The position numbers were made by a program, and so were the translations under genes. The notes below the pieces were generated by a model that made no database searches, was not told the origin of the DNA, and was given only the letters and a program-made list of their open reading frames with translations. A stretch of 5,154 nt of DNA from Gammaproteobacteria bacterium (GTDB lineage Bacteria > Pseudomonadota > Gammaproteobacteria > Pseudomonadales > Azotimanducaceae), in NCBI GenBank assembly GCA_026706425.1, contig JAPOYW010000652.1, forward strand, positions 1 through 5,154, in the 5' to 3' direction. Below, piece after piece: positions 1-5,154 of the stretch. Numbering within the stretch: position 1 is the first letter of the stretch; each line of letters starts with the position of its first letter.

Positions 1-64
1 CTGAAGCCCCGCGTGGCACAGTTCCGGCCTTGAGGGCGACCATGCTCAGGGCGGGTTCGGAAAC

Positions 65-694
65 ATGGAGCGAGACTCTTGGGAGAACGAGCTGCGGCGC
101 GCCGAAGCCGAATTGGGCTTCGGCGATGGTTTCAAGTTCGTCTACGGACCCTGGGCGACATTGCGTCAAGGCGAGGTCGCATTCATATCGCTGAATCCGG
201 GAAAGGCACCGGATGGGACCGCTCTCCGGATGGTCTCGGACGAGCGAGGCAACTCCTACGAGGTGGGAAGGAGCACCTCGAGGTCGCCGATCACAGATCA
301 GTTCCTGCGCTTGGCCGAACTTCTGGACGTCCGACCATGCGACGTCTTGACCGGTGTCGCAGCGCCCTTCCGATCCGATAGTTGGGGTGGCTTGACCAAC
401 AGGCAGCGACGAGAAGCGCTCGCCTTGGGAAAGAGATTCTGGAAAGCCCCGTTGAGTAGACCCGAACTCCGGCTGATTGTCGTCTGTTCCAAGGAAGCTG
501 CGCAGCTTACGGTCGAAGTCACAAAGGCGTCGTTTGTCGACGAGTACCCCGCAGGCTGGGGTAGACAGAAGTTAAGGCGGTATTGTGTTCAGCCGGACAA
601 GAAGATCGTCCACTTGCCGCATCTATCCCGCTTCCGACTGTTGGGCCGTGCCCCCTCGGAGGGAGCCGTACTCAAGGCGATAGTTGAATGGTAG
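65..694 (+). CDS. Uracil-DNA glycosylase superfamily-like protein (substrate unknown)
   Basis: This 209-residue protein has the motif order of the uracil-DNA glycosylase (UDG) fold. A hydrophobic strand leads into LNPG (residues 43-46), matching the GxNPG-type active-site loop. A central segment DVLTGVAAPFRS (93-104) resembles the TN-x-PFRSP segment of UDG-like proteins. A strand LRLIVVC follows at 135-141. The C-terminal HLPHLSRF (183-190) resembles the HPS motif that inserts into DNA. UDG-family enzymes cut the base-sugar bond of damaged or modified bases in the cytoplasm; whether this one is active, and on which base, cannot be read here. The length is near the usual 200-230 residues. The start is the only ATG after an in-frame stop at positions 2-4; no strong Shine-Dalgarno site precedes it. 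The gene lies 146 bp upstream of, and on the same strand as, a restriction-modification pair, so a defence or repair role linked to modified DNA is an inference. The fold assignment is moderately sure, the function is not. Confidence 0.65.
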   Translation: MERDSWENELRRAEAELGFGDGFKFVYGPWATLRQGEVAFISLNPGKAPDGTALRMVSDERGNSYEVGRSTSRSPITDQFLRLAELLDVRPCDVLTGVAAPFRSDSWGGLTNRQRREALALGKRFWKAPLSRPELRLIVVCSKEAAQLTVEVTKASFVDEYPAGWGRQKLRRYCVQPDKKIVHLPHLSRFRLLGRAPSEGAVLKAIVEW

Positions 695-749
695 ATGTCG
701 GTGTCTGCCTGACTCGCGCTTGGTCCTTTCGGCATGGCGAGACTCAATG

Positions 750-788
750 GTCGCGGACCGGGCGATCAAGAGACGACCCGGATGCGAC
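750..788. promoter_or_regulatory. Imperfect stem-loop upstream of the restriction-modification operon
   Basis: GTCGC (750-754) pairs with GCGAC (784-788), and inside it CCGGG (758-762) pairs with CCCGG (777-781). The arms are separated by a small internal loop (3 versus 2 bases) and close a 14-base loop. No T-run follows, so it is not a classical intrinsic terminator for the upstream glycosylase-like gene. Its right arm ends 21 bases before the TATAAT box, close to where RNA polymerase would contact a -35 region, so it could be an operator dyad or an RNA structure at the end of the upstream transcript. The role is inferred from position only. Confidence 0.3.
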
Positions 789-809
789 ACCAAGTGACAG
801 GTGATCCCC

Positions 810-815
810 TATAAT
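810..815 (+). promoter_or_regulatory. Candidate -10 box (TATAAT) for the methyltransferase operon
   Basis: A perfect sigma-70 type TATAAT stands out in otherwise GC-rich DNA, 25 bases before the TTG start of the methyltransferase. Transcription would begin near position 822, giving a leader of roughly 19 bases with the ribosome binding site inside it. No good -35 hexamer lies at 16-18 bases. The nearest matches to TTGACA are GCGACA (784-789, spacing 20) and GTGACA (794-799, spacing 10). The promoter may therefore depend on an activator or be weak; a chance match is not excluded. Confidence 0.4.
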
Positions 816-828
816 CAGAGCATGCGCG

Positions 829-834
829 AAGGGA
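829..834 (+). promoter_or_regulatory. Ribosome binding site deciding the TTG start of the methyltransferase
   Basis: AAGGGA lies six bases upstream of the TTG at 841. The next in-frame start, ATG at 853, has no comparable purine-rich site ahead of it. This favours TTG as the initiation codon. An ATG at 822 lies in a different frame and cannot start this gene. Confidence 0.5.
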
Positions 835-840
835 TACGCG

Positions 841-2331
841 TTGCAGTCCGCCATGCTCCGTCTGTCAGAAGCCGAAAGGACCGCCAAGGAGAGCGGTGCG
901 TACTACACGCCTGATTCGGTCGCGGCGGCTCTAGTTCAGTGGGCCGCCCACAACGCGAGTGACCGGCTGCTCGACCCATCCTGCGGCGATGGCCGTTTCA
1001 TTGCTTGCCATCCGAACAGTACCGGCGTGGAACGAAACGAGGACGCGGCGTTCGCGGCGAAACAGCGCACGCCGTCAGGCGTAGTCCACCAAAGCGACTT
1101 CTTTGAGTGGGCGGAGCAGTCCACTGAACGTTTCGACTGCGCCGCGGGCAATCCACCGTTCATCCGCTACCAGACCTTCAGCGGCGAAGTGCGGAGACGC
1201 GCGCTCAGGCTATGCCACGACCTCGGCGCGACCTTTTCGGGTCTTACCACGTCCTGGGCGCCGTTCCTGGTGGTGACTGCCAGTCTGCTTCGACGCGGTG
1301 GCCGAATGGCGTTCGTCGTGCCGGCATCCATTGGCCATGCACCCCACGCGGCTCCGCTGATCGACTACCTAGTCGCCAACTTCGAGGTGGTGCGGATTGT
1401 TCCGATTCGCGAGAAGCTGTTCCCGCATCTCTCCGAGGACTGCTGGTTGTTGTTCGCCGAGGGGTTCGGCGGGTCGACCCGCGACATCCATTTCGCACCG
1501 ATGGAGCGGTTCCGGGATACGGAGGCGCCTCCCCGCGTTGCGCAACTTGTGCCGGTCGACGAATGGCGCAGTTTGTGGAACCGAAGGCTGCGGCCCTATT
1601 TGCTCAAAGACTCCCAGCGTGCGACCTATCAGGAGGTGGCCAAGAGGAAGGACACCTTGCGCCTCGGTTTGGCCGCTTCGGTTGGGATCGGCTACGTGAG
1701 TGGCGCCAACGATTTCTTCCACCTGAGGCCCTCGGAGGCACAACTCTGGGGTATCCCGGATGAGTTCCTACATCCGACGGTGCGCAACGGCCGGGTATTG
1801 CCGCGCCGAACCCTGACGGCGGATACGGTCAACGAATGGCATCGTTCGGACCAGCCGATGCTGCTGCTCCGCATACCGAAACATGCCGAGCTGCCCCCAG
1901 CCGTCTCGCACTACCTCGACTCGCCGCAGGGTCAGAAGGCACGGCAGACCTACAAGTGCCGCAACCGCAACCCGTGGTACTCCGTGCCCGACGTCCGCGT
2001 GCCGCAGTTCTTCCTGACGTACATGTCGGGCATCGCGCCGAGCCTGGTCCGGAACGAGGCCGGTGCGTCTTGCACAAATGCTCTGCACGCGGTGTATTAC
2101 CACAATGGCCGCGTGGCCGACGGACTGCTCGATACGTGGGACTCGACGTATGTTCAATTGAGCTGCGAGATCGAGGGTCATGCCCTGGGCGGCGGCATGC
2201 TGAAGCTGGAACCTGGGGAGGCCGCGCGCGTCGTATTGCCCTCTCCGGAAGCCACGTCGTGCCTAGACGACTCGGTACTTGAGGCGGCGGTCTCGACACT
2301 GCGCAGGTGGAGGCACTATGGCGCCGGATGA
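841..2331 (+). CDS. Type II DNA methyltransferase, Eco57I/TaqI-type (probable N6-adenine)
   Basis: This 496-residue protein transfers a methyl group from S-adenosylmethionine to a base, probably the N6 of adenine, to protect host DNA from the paired nuclease. The motif order is that of gamma-class amino-methyltransferases: motif X YYTPDSVA (21-28), motif I DPSCGDG (45-51) for the cofactor, an acidic residue at E64 (motif II), D86 (motif III), and the catalytic NPPF (104-107). The second half holds the target-recognition part, with VSGANDFF (286-293) and RNRNPWY (374-380), both typical of the Eco57I/TaqI group, and a C-terminal GGGMLKL stretch (450-456). The length fits a stand-alone methyltransferase without a fused nuclease domain. 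The start is TTG at 841, chosen because of AAGGGA six bases upstream; ATG 853 is the alternative and would remove only four residues. Its end overlaps the next gene by 14 bp, so the two are almost certainly co-transcribed and translationally coupled. N4-cytosine methylation is less likely with NPPF. The recognition sequence cannot be predicted here. Confidence 0.93.
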   Translation: MQSAMLRLSEAERTAKESGAYYTPDSVAAALVQWAAHNASDRLLDPSCGDGRFIACHPNSTGVERNEDAAFAAKQRTPSGVVHQSDFFEWAEQSTERFDCAAGNPPFIRYQTFSGEVRRRALRLCHDLGATFSGLTTSWAPFLVVTASLLRRGGRMAFVVPASIGHAPHAAPLIDYLVANFEVVRIVPIREKLFPHLSEDCWLLFAEGFGGSTRDIHFAPMERFRDTEAPPRVAQLVPVDEWRSLWNRRLRPYLLKDSQRATYQEVAKRKDTLRLGLAASVGIGYVSGANDFFHLRPSEAQLWGIPDEFLHPTVRNGRVLPRRTLTADTVNEWHRSDQPMLLLRIPKHAELPPAVSHYLDSPQGQKARQTYKCRNRNPWYSVPDVRVPQFFLTYMSGIAPSLVRNEAGASCTNALHAVYYHNGRVADGLLDTWDSTYVQLSCEIEGHALGGGMLKLEPGEAARVVLPSPEATSCLDDSVLEAAVSTLRRWRHYGAG

Positions 2332-3181
2332 ATCGAAGGCAAAGAGCCTTCGGTTCGATAGGCTGCCCGCTTTCCGTCACTTCGCGCGGTTCACCGGGCG
2401 GACACAGAGTCAGGACCACATCCGCCCACTACACGAGTACGTCACTTGCCGTTTGGTTCTAGAGGGCGGCTTTCTCCCGAGCGAACTTGAGCCACGGCCC
2501 CCGCTACGTGTAGACGAGGCGCGACCGTTGCCGCGCGTCGTCTACGACCCCAGTCAAATGACGCGAAGCGAGGCCACCGTAATTGGGGGTTTGAAGAAAA
2601 AGAACGTGGACATCGGCGTCACGAAGGCTGGAATCGGACCGGTTCTGGCCGTTTCGTGCAAGGGGATGACGGGTGCAGTCCGCAATCTCACGAACCGGCT
2701 CGAGGAGACGATCGGCGAGTGCACTAACATCCACATCGGCTATCCCACGTTGGTTTTCGGTTATCTGTTCCTGATGCGTGCGAATCGGGAAGGTTGCGGC
2801 GTGGCTTCGACCGATGTTGTCGTCGACCGTACGGGGCGTCCGGTAGAAGGCGTTGTCCGTTTCCATCAGGCGTTGAGTGCAATGACGGGTCGACTTGGGG
2901 TACGGAACGATGCCAGCCGCTACGAGGCAATCGCGATGGCGATGATCGAGGTGTCCGGGCGACGCAGCGGAGAATTGCTAACCGATTTCCCGGAAAGTGA
3001 CAGCACCATCCACTTCGAGCGCTTCTTCGACACGCTGTATCGGCGCTACGACGAGCGGTATGTCGTCAGCGCTCCGCAACTCGCCCGCCGAACCCGGCGC
3101 CACGAATGGTCCGTCGACTCTCCTGCGTTAGGGGCCACGGTCCTTCGGGATCTTGACTACCGAGTGAGAAGGGGTGACTGA
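2318..3181 (+). CDS. Putative type II restriction endonuclease, PD-(D/E)xK-like with SxK variant
   Basis: This 287-residue protein is probably the nuclease partner of the methyltransferase. The candidate catalytic core is VDIGV (97-101, with D98) followed by a hydrophobic strand into SCK (S113, K115). In the usual PD-(D/E)xK core the middle residue is Asp or Glu; here it is Ser, and E129 or E130, in the following helix, could supply the missing acid, as in the Cfr10I/NgoMIV group where SxK is followed by Glu 11-13 residues later. The rest, including the aromatic strand YPTLVFGYLFL (142-152), is not a family I can name. The start is ATG 2318, preceded by GGTGGAGG (2306-2313). A longer frame from TTG 2279 would run deep inside the methyltransferase gene and has no need to be used. 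The 14-bp overlap with the methyltransferase is typical of a restriction-modification operon. The nuclease role rests on context plus this motif, so it is likely but unproven; specificity is unknown. Confidence 0.7.
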   Translation: MAPDESKAKSLRFDRLPAFRHFARFTGRTQSQDHIRPLHEYVTCRLVLEGGFLPSELEPRPPLRVDEARPLPRVVYDPSQMTRSEATVIGGLKKKNVDIGVTKAGIGPVLAVSCKGMTGAVRNLTNRLEETIGECTNIHIGYPTLVFGYLFLMRANREGCGVASTDVVVDRTGRPVEGVVRFHQALSAMTGRLGVRNDASRYEAIAMAMIEVSGRRSGELLTDFPESDSTIHFERFFDTLYRRYDERYVVSAPQLARRTRRHEWSVDSPALGATVLRDLDYRVRRGD

Positions 3182-3225
3182 ACGGCCACGTCTGGCATGC
3201 CGTCAGCCCGTTACCGCAGGAATCG

Positions 3226-4413
3226 TTAGCCACCGTCTCCAAGCATCTCGGACAGCCGTTCCATCAGACGTTCTCCCCGCGCATGGACCTCGACGACCAC
3301 GCCTTTCGCGTCCACAAGCAGGTTCTTCGGCAGCATGTTCACGCCGTATTGCTGGCTGATGGGGCTGTCGTAGCCCTTGAGGTCGCACGTATTGATCCAG
3401 TTGATCCCGTCTTCTATCGACGCATCGTTCCAGTCTTCGCGGTCGGTATCCAAGGAGAAGGCGAAGATGGCGAAGCCACGGTCGCCGAACTCCTCGACGG
3501 CGGCCCTCAAGTTCGGTACATCCGCCCGGCAGGGGCCGCACCAGGAAGCCCAGAACTCGATGAGAACGAGCTTGTTTTTGGCAAGCGTGTCCTGCAGACG
3601 GTAGGTGTCGCCGTCCAGGCCGGCCGCGGCAAAGGCGTCGACCTTGTCGCCCCACTTGATGAATCGAGTGTTTGCCGAGATGCGGGACAGTGTTTCGTTT
3701 CGAGAGCGAAGTGCGTCCACGGACGCGGGTAGTCGGATGATGGCTTCGAGTTCGTCCAGCCGTTGGAGGGCTTGCGTGCCGCCAAGTCCACCCATCGCGA
3801 TGGCGAGAAAACTGTCCAGCGGGTCGTCATCCGACCGCGCAATCCCGCGCAACGCACCGCCGCGGATCCGGTTGATTTCGTTTTGCCCGCGCACGGCTTC
3901 GGCCATGAGGGCGTCGTGTTCCGGTCCCGGCTCAAGGTCGGCCTTTGCAGCCATCACCTCGGCATAGTCGGCGAGGGCTCGTTGGTACTCGTCGGACTCC
4001 TGCCACGAGCCGATCACCCGCTGGTTGTACGGTCCGCCGTCGGCGACGAACCCGGAGACGGGATTGACGTGGCGAATGCGGATCTCGCCAGGTTCGAGGA
4101 TGAACCGGGCGGACCCGCGATGGTTCCCGGCAGAATCCTCGATGGTTAACGAGACGACACCGACGTTGTCGGTCACTTCGCCAACGATGCGAAAGTGGCC
4201 GACCTTGATCGGCGCACGAGTCAGTTCGTGGCTGGCCCCGGGCGCCGCGCCGGGTCGCGCGAGTATCACTTCGCCGCTCTCTACGGCCTCGCCGACGTCG
4301 CCGACAATGACGTAACCGGAAGCGGCCCCATGCGCGATTTCCACGAGTGCAGCGATGGCTAGGACGGCGGCGCAAAGTTCCTTTGGCCAACGGTGTTTTC
4401 GATGGACCTTCAT
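3226..4413 (-). CDS. Exported thioredoxin-fold protein, TlpA/ResA-like with DUF4369-like N-domain
   Basis: The 395-residue product has a basic N-terminus (KVHRKHRWPK), a hydrophobic stretch (about 12-28) and a likely signal peptidase I site near AHGAA (27-31), so it should be exported. No lipobox cysteine is seen at the cleavage region. Residues 35-115 form a beta-rich segment resembling DUF4369 (hydrophobic strands, a GHF turn at 72-74, then FILEPGEI at 104-111). A helical linker follows. The C-terminal domain is a thioredoxin fold: EFWASWCGPC (286-295) with redox cysteines C292 and C295, and the cis-proline at P362 in NMLPKNLLVD. Such proteins reduce or exchange disulfides in the envelope, for example in cytochrome c maturation; the specific partner is unknown. 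ATG 4413 is chosen because AGAGGA lies eight bases upstream and the signal peptide then starts at once. ATG 4458 in the same frame also has a good AGAGGA site and would add 15 residues. The gene converges on the restriction operon with a 44-bp gap. Confidence 0.88.
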   Translation of the reverse strand: MKVHRKHRWPKELCAAVLAIAALVEIAHGAASGYVIVGDVGEAVESGEVILARPGAAPGASHELTRAPIKVGHFRIVGEVTDNVGVVSLTIEDSAGNHRGSARFILEPGEIRIRHVNPVSGFVADGGPYNQRVIGSWQESDEYQRALADYAEVMAAKADLEPGPEHDALMAEAVRGQNEINRIRGGALRGIARSDDDPLDSFLAIAMGGLGGTQALQRLDELEAIIRLPASVDALRSRNETLSRISANTRFIKWGDKVDAFAAAGLDGDTYRLQDTLAKNKLVLIEFWASWCGPCRADVPNLRAAVEEFGDRGFAIFAFSLDTDREDWNDASIEDGINWINTCDLKGYDSPISQQYGVNMLPKNLLVDAKGVVVEVHARGERLMERLSEMLGDGG

Positions 4414-4421
4414 TGTCACTG

Positions 4422-4427
4422 TCCTCT
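4422..4427 (-). promoter_or_regulatory. Ribosome binding site for the thioredoxin-like gene (inner start)
   Basis: On the minus strand AGAGGA sits eight bases before ATG 4413. A second, similar site (AGAGGAAAG, 4465-4473) lies ten bases before the in-frame ATG at 4458. Either start is therefore possible; the inner one gives a conventional signal peptide without a hydrophilic 15-residue extension. Confidence 0.5.
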
Positions 4428-4485
4428 CGGTCGGGCGATTGCCCAAGTTCGCGGTCATCGGTTGCTTTCCTCTAACACTGATGCG

Positions 4486-4656
4486 CTAGCGGCCGATTTC
4501 GTCTAGGAACGCCTCGCCAATGCGGCGACTAAGTTCCTTGGCAAGCGAACCCAGGATGGCCCCTGCGCGGCTTAGGTCCGACATCGACCGTTCGGGGGCA
4601 AGAGCGTTCCACACGCCGTCGTTGTACCAGTGGTGTGCGTCGGCTTGGACACGGGC
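4486..4656 (-). pseudogene. Open frame of 56 codons, possible 3' remnant of a lost gene
   Basis: Between the toxin gene and the thioredoxin-like gene, on the same strand as both, a frame runs from just after an in-frame TAG (4657-4659) to a TAG at 4486-4488. It reads like protein: HHWYNDGVWNAL near its start, then an amphipathic helix-like stretch with AGAILGSLAKEL and ending EAFLDEIGR. Codon third positions are mostly G or C, as in the neighbouring genes. There is no convincing start: GTG 4614 and ATG 4584 are in frame but neither has a Shine-Dalgarno site. I do not recognise the family. It could be the 3' end of a gene whose front was replaced when the toxin-antitoxin pair arrived, a very small unannotated gene, or chance. 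The rest of this gap (4414-4485, 4657-4669) shows only the alternative start region of the thioredoxin-like gene. Confidence 0.3.
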
Positions 4657-4669
4657 CTATACCAGCCCG

Positions 4670-5071
4670 TTACCGATCAAGGGCGAGTGCCGAAAGGATG
4701 TCCGTTCGTTCGAAATCGTCGCCCTTGAACAGGAGGGGCTCGTCCGACGCTTCGGCGAGGGCGTAGGCGAAACAGTCGCCGAAGTTGAGTCCTGCCGGGT
4801 GGTTACCCTTTCCGAAGCGGCGCAACGCGAGCCGAGCTGCAACGAAGTGCTCTGCCGCGACTGGCGCAAGCTCTATGCCTGAAGTCTCGAAGAACGCGTC
4901 GAGTTCGTCTCCTGCGGCAACGCCACCGCGACCCTCTACAACGATGGATGCCTCCAGCGCGTTCGCCACCGACATCCGGCACTCGGGGCTTGTCGCGATT
5001 ACCTGTTCGAATCGGGCAGCGTCGGGTTCTCGAAAGAGTATTGCGAGCAACGCAGAACTATCGACGATCAA
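4670..5071 (-). CDS. vapC: VapC-type PIN-domain ribonuclease toxin
   Basis: This 133-residue protein is a metal-dependent RNase toxin of a type II toxin-antitoxin pair, acting on RNA in the cytoplasm when the antitoxin is lost. The PIN signature is complete: MIVDSSALLAIL at the N-terminus with D4, E40 in ANALEASI, D99 in NFGDCFAYALA (96-106), and D118/D119 in FKGDDF. KGNHPAGLN (88-96) and the C-terminal TDI are also typical of VapC. Length is that of a normal, intact VapC. The start is TTG at 5071, giving the usual MIVD start. GAGG lies nine bases upstream, and the TTG overlaps the stop of the upstream antitoxin frame (TTGA), which points to translational coupling. A longer frame from 5149 would add 26 residues without family resemblance and would overlap the antitoxin; I reject it. 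The cellular RNA target, often tRNA in this family, cannot be told from sequence. Regulation by binding of the antitoxin-toxin complex to its own promoter is family knowledge; the promoter lies outside the window. Confidence 0.93.
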   Translation of the reverse strand: MIVDSSALLAILFREPDAARFEQVIATSPECRMSVANALEASIVVEGRGGVAAGDELDAFFETSGIELAPVAAEHFVAARLALRRFGKGNHPAGLNFGDCFAYALAEASDEPLLFKGDDFERTDILSALALDR

Positions 5072-5154
5072 CGGGGCAGACCTCGCTCGCCATAGAGGAC
5101 ATCGCCATGCTCGACGGACGATGGTCCCGGTCCCAGTAGATTGGCGCAACGTTC
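5068..5154 (-). CDS. vapB: VapB-type antitoxin, C-terminal part only (cut by window edge)
   Basis: A frame open from the window edge ends in TGA at 5070-5068, sharing TTGA with the toxin's start codon. Its 28 visible residues end in HGDVLYGERGLPR, matching the usual VapB C-terminal pattern of a (D/Y)-x-E-x-GLP tail that follows the toxin-binding region. This tail normally lies against the toxin and blocks its active site. The DNA-binding N-terminal half lies beyond the window. Position, direction and overlap with vapC are exactly those of a vapBC operon. The call rests on this tail plus context, since too little is present for a family match. Confidence 0.7.
   Translation of the reverse strand, partial: ERCANLLGPGPSSVEHGDVLYGERGLPR

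Noticed and set aside
1..33. Ten codons open from the window edge to TGA at 31-33, possible end of an upstream gene
   Set aside because: Too short to separate from chance; no motif is visible.
822..914. Short frame from ATG 822, near the predicted transcript start, as a leaderless leader peptide or control protein
   Set aside because: It overlaps the methyltransferase N-terminus in another frame, encodes an arginine-rich 30-residue peptide with no helix-turn-helix and looks like a shadow of the real gene.
2279..2317. Longer nuclease frame starting at TTG 2279
   Set aside because: It would overlap the methyltransferase C-terminus by 53 bp, adds an arginine-rich stretch without family sense, and the ATG at 2318 has a good Shine-Dalgarno site.
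3182..3225. Bidirectional terminator in the gap between the convergent genes
   Set aside because: ACGGC/GCCGT (3182-3186, 3199-3203) and GCCA/TGGC (3185-3188, 3193-3196) are short, compete with each other and have no T-run on either strand.
4520..4882. Plus-strand open frame of 120 codons overlapping vapC and the downstream gap
   Set aside because: It lies antisense to the well-supported vapC gene, has low-complexity residue content and no recognisable motif or ribosome binding site.
1..5154. CRISPR array, tRNA, rRNA, insertion sequence or transposase
   Set aside because: No regularly spaced repeats, no tRNA-like cloverleaf, no rRNA-like stretch and no transposase motif or terminal inverted repeats were found on reading both strands.

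Overview
The window is GC-rich (about 60% by eye), densely coded bacterial DNA. Several genes have Shine-Dalgarno sites and rare start codons (TTG) are used. One gene encodes a protein with a signal peptide followed by a thioredoxin fold, which suggests a Gram-negative-type cell with a periplasm. The sequence alone does not allow assignment to a phylum. The gene content (restriction-modification, toxin-antitoxin, a divergent DNA glycosylase-like protein) is typical of an accessory, defence-rich region rather than a core operon.

Layout, left to right. (1) 65-694, plus strand: a 209-residue protein with motifs of the uracil-DNA glycosylase superfamily, of unknown substrate. (2) 695-840: a 146-bp gap with an imperfect stem-loop, a perfect TATAAT box and a Shine-Dalgarno site that selects a TTG start. 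(3) 841-2331, plus: an Eco57I/TaqI-type amino-methyltransferase with all the diagnostic motifs. (4) 2318-3181, plus: a protein overlapping the methyltransferase by 14 bp that carries a D...SxK...E nuclease-like signature, most probably the cognate restriction enzyme. (5) 3226-4413, minus and convergent: an exported thioredoxin-fold protein of TlpA/ResA type with an N-terminal DUF4369-like domain. (6) 4414-4669: an intergenic stretch with a 56-codon open frame that looks like a gene remnant. (7) 4670-5071, minus: a VapC-type PIN-domain ribonuclease toxin. (8) 5068-5154, minus: the last 28 codons of its VapB-type antitoxin, cut by the window edge.

Functionally, the methyltransferase and putative endonuclease form a compact type II restriction-modification operon that appears to have its own promoter. 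VapBC is a translationally coupled toxin-antitoxin pair. The glycosylase-like gene lies just upstream of the restriction-modification operon on the same strand and could be part of the same defence cluster, but nothing in the sequence proves co-function. The exported thioredoxin gene between them looks like an ordinary envelope redox gene flanked by mobile-type cargo. The least standard parts are the glycosylase-like protein and the nuclease, which I cannot place in a named restriction enzyme family.
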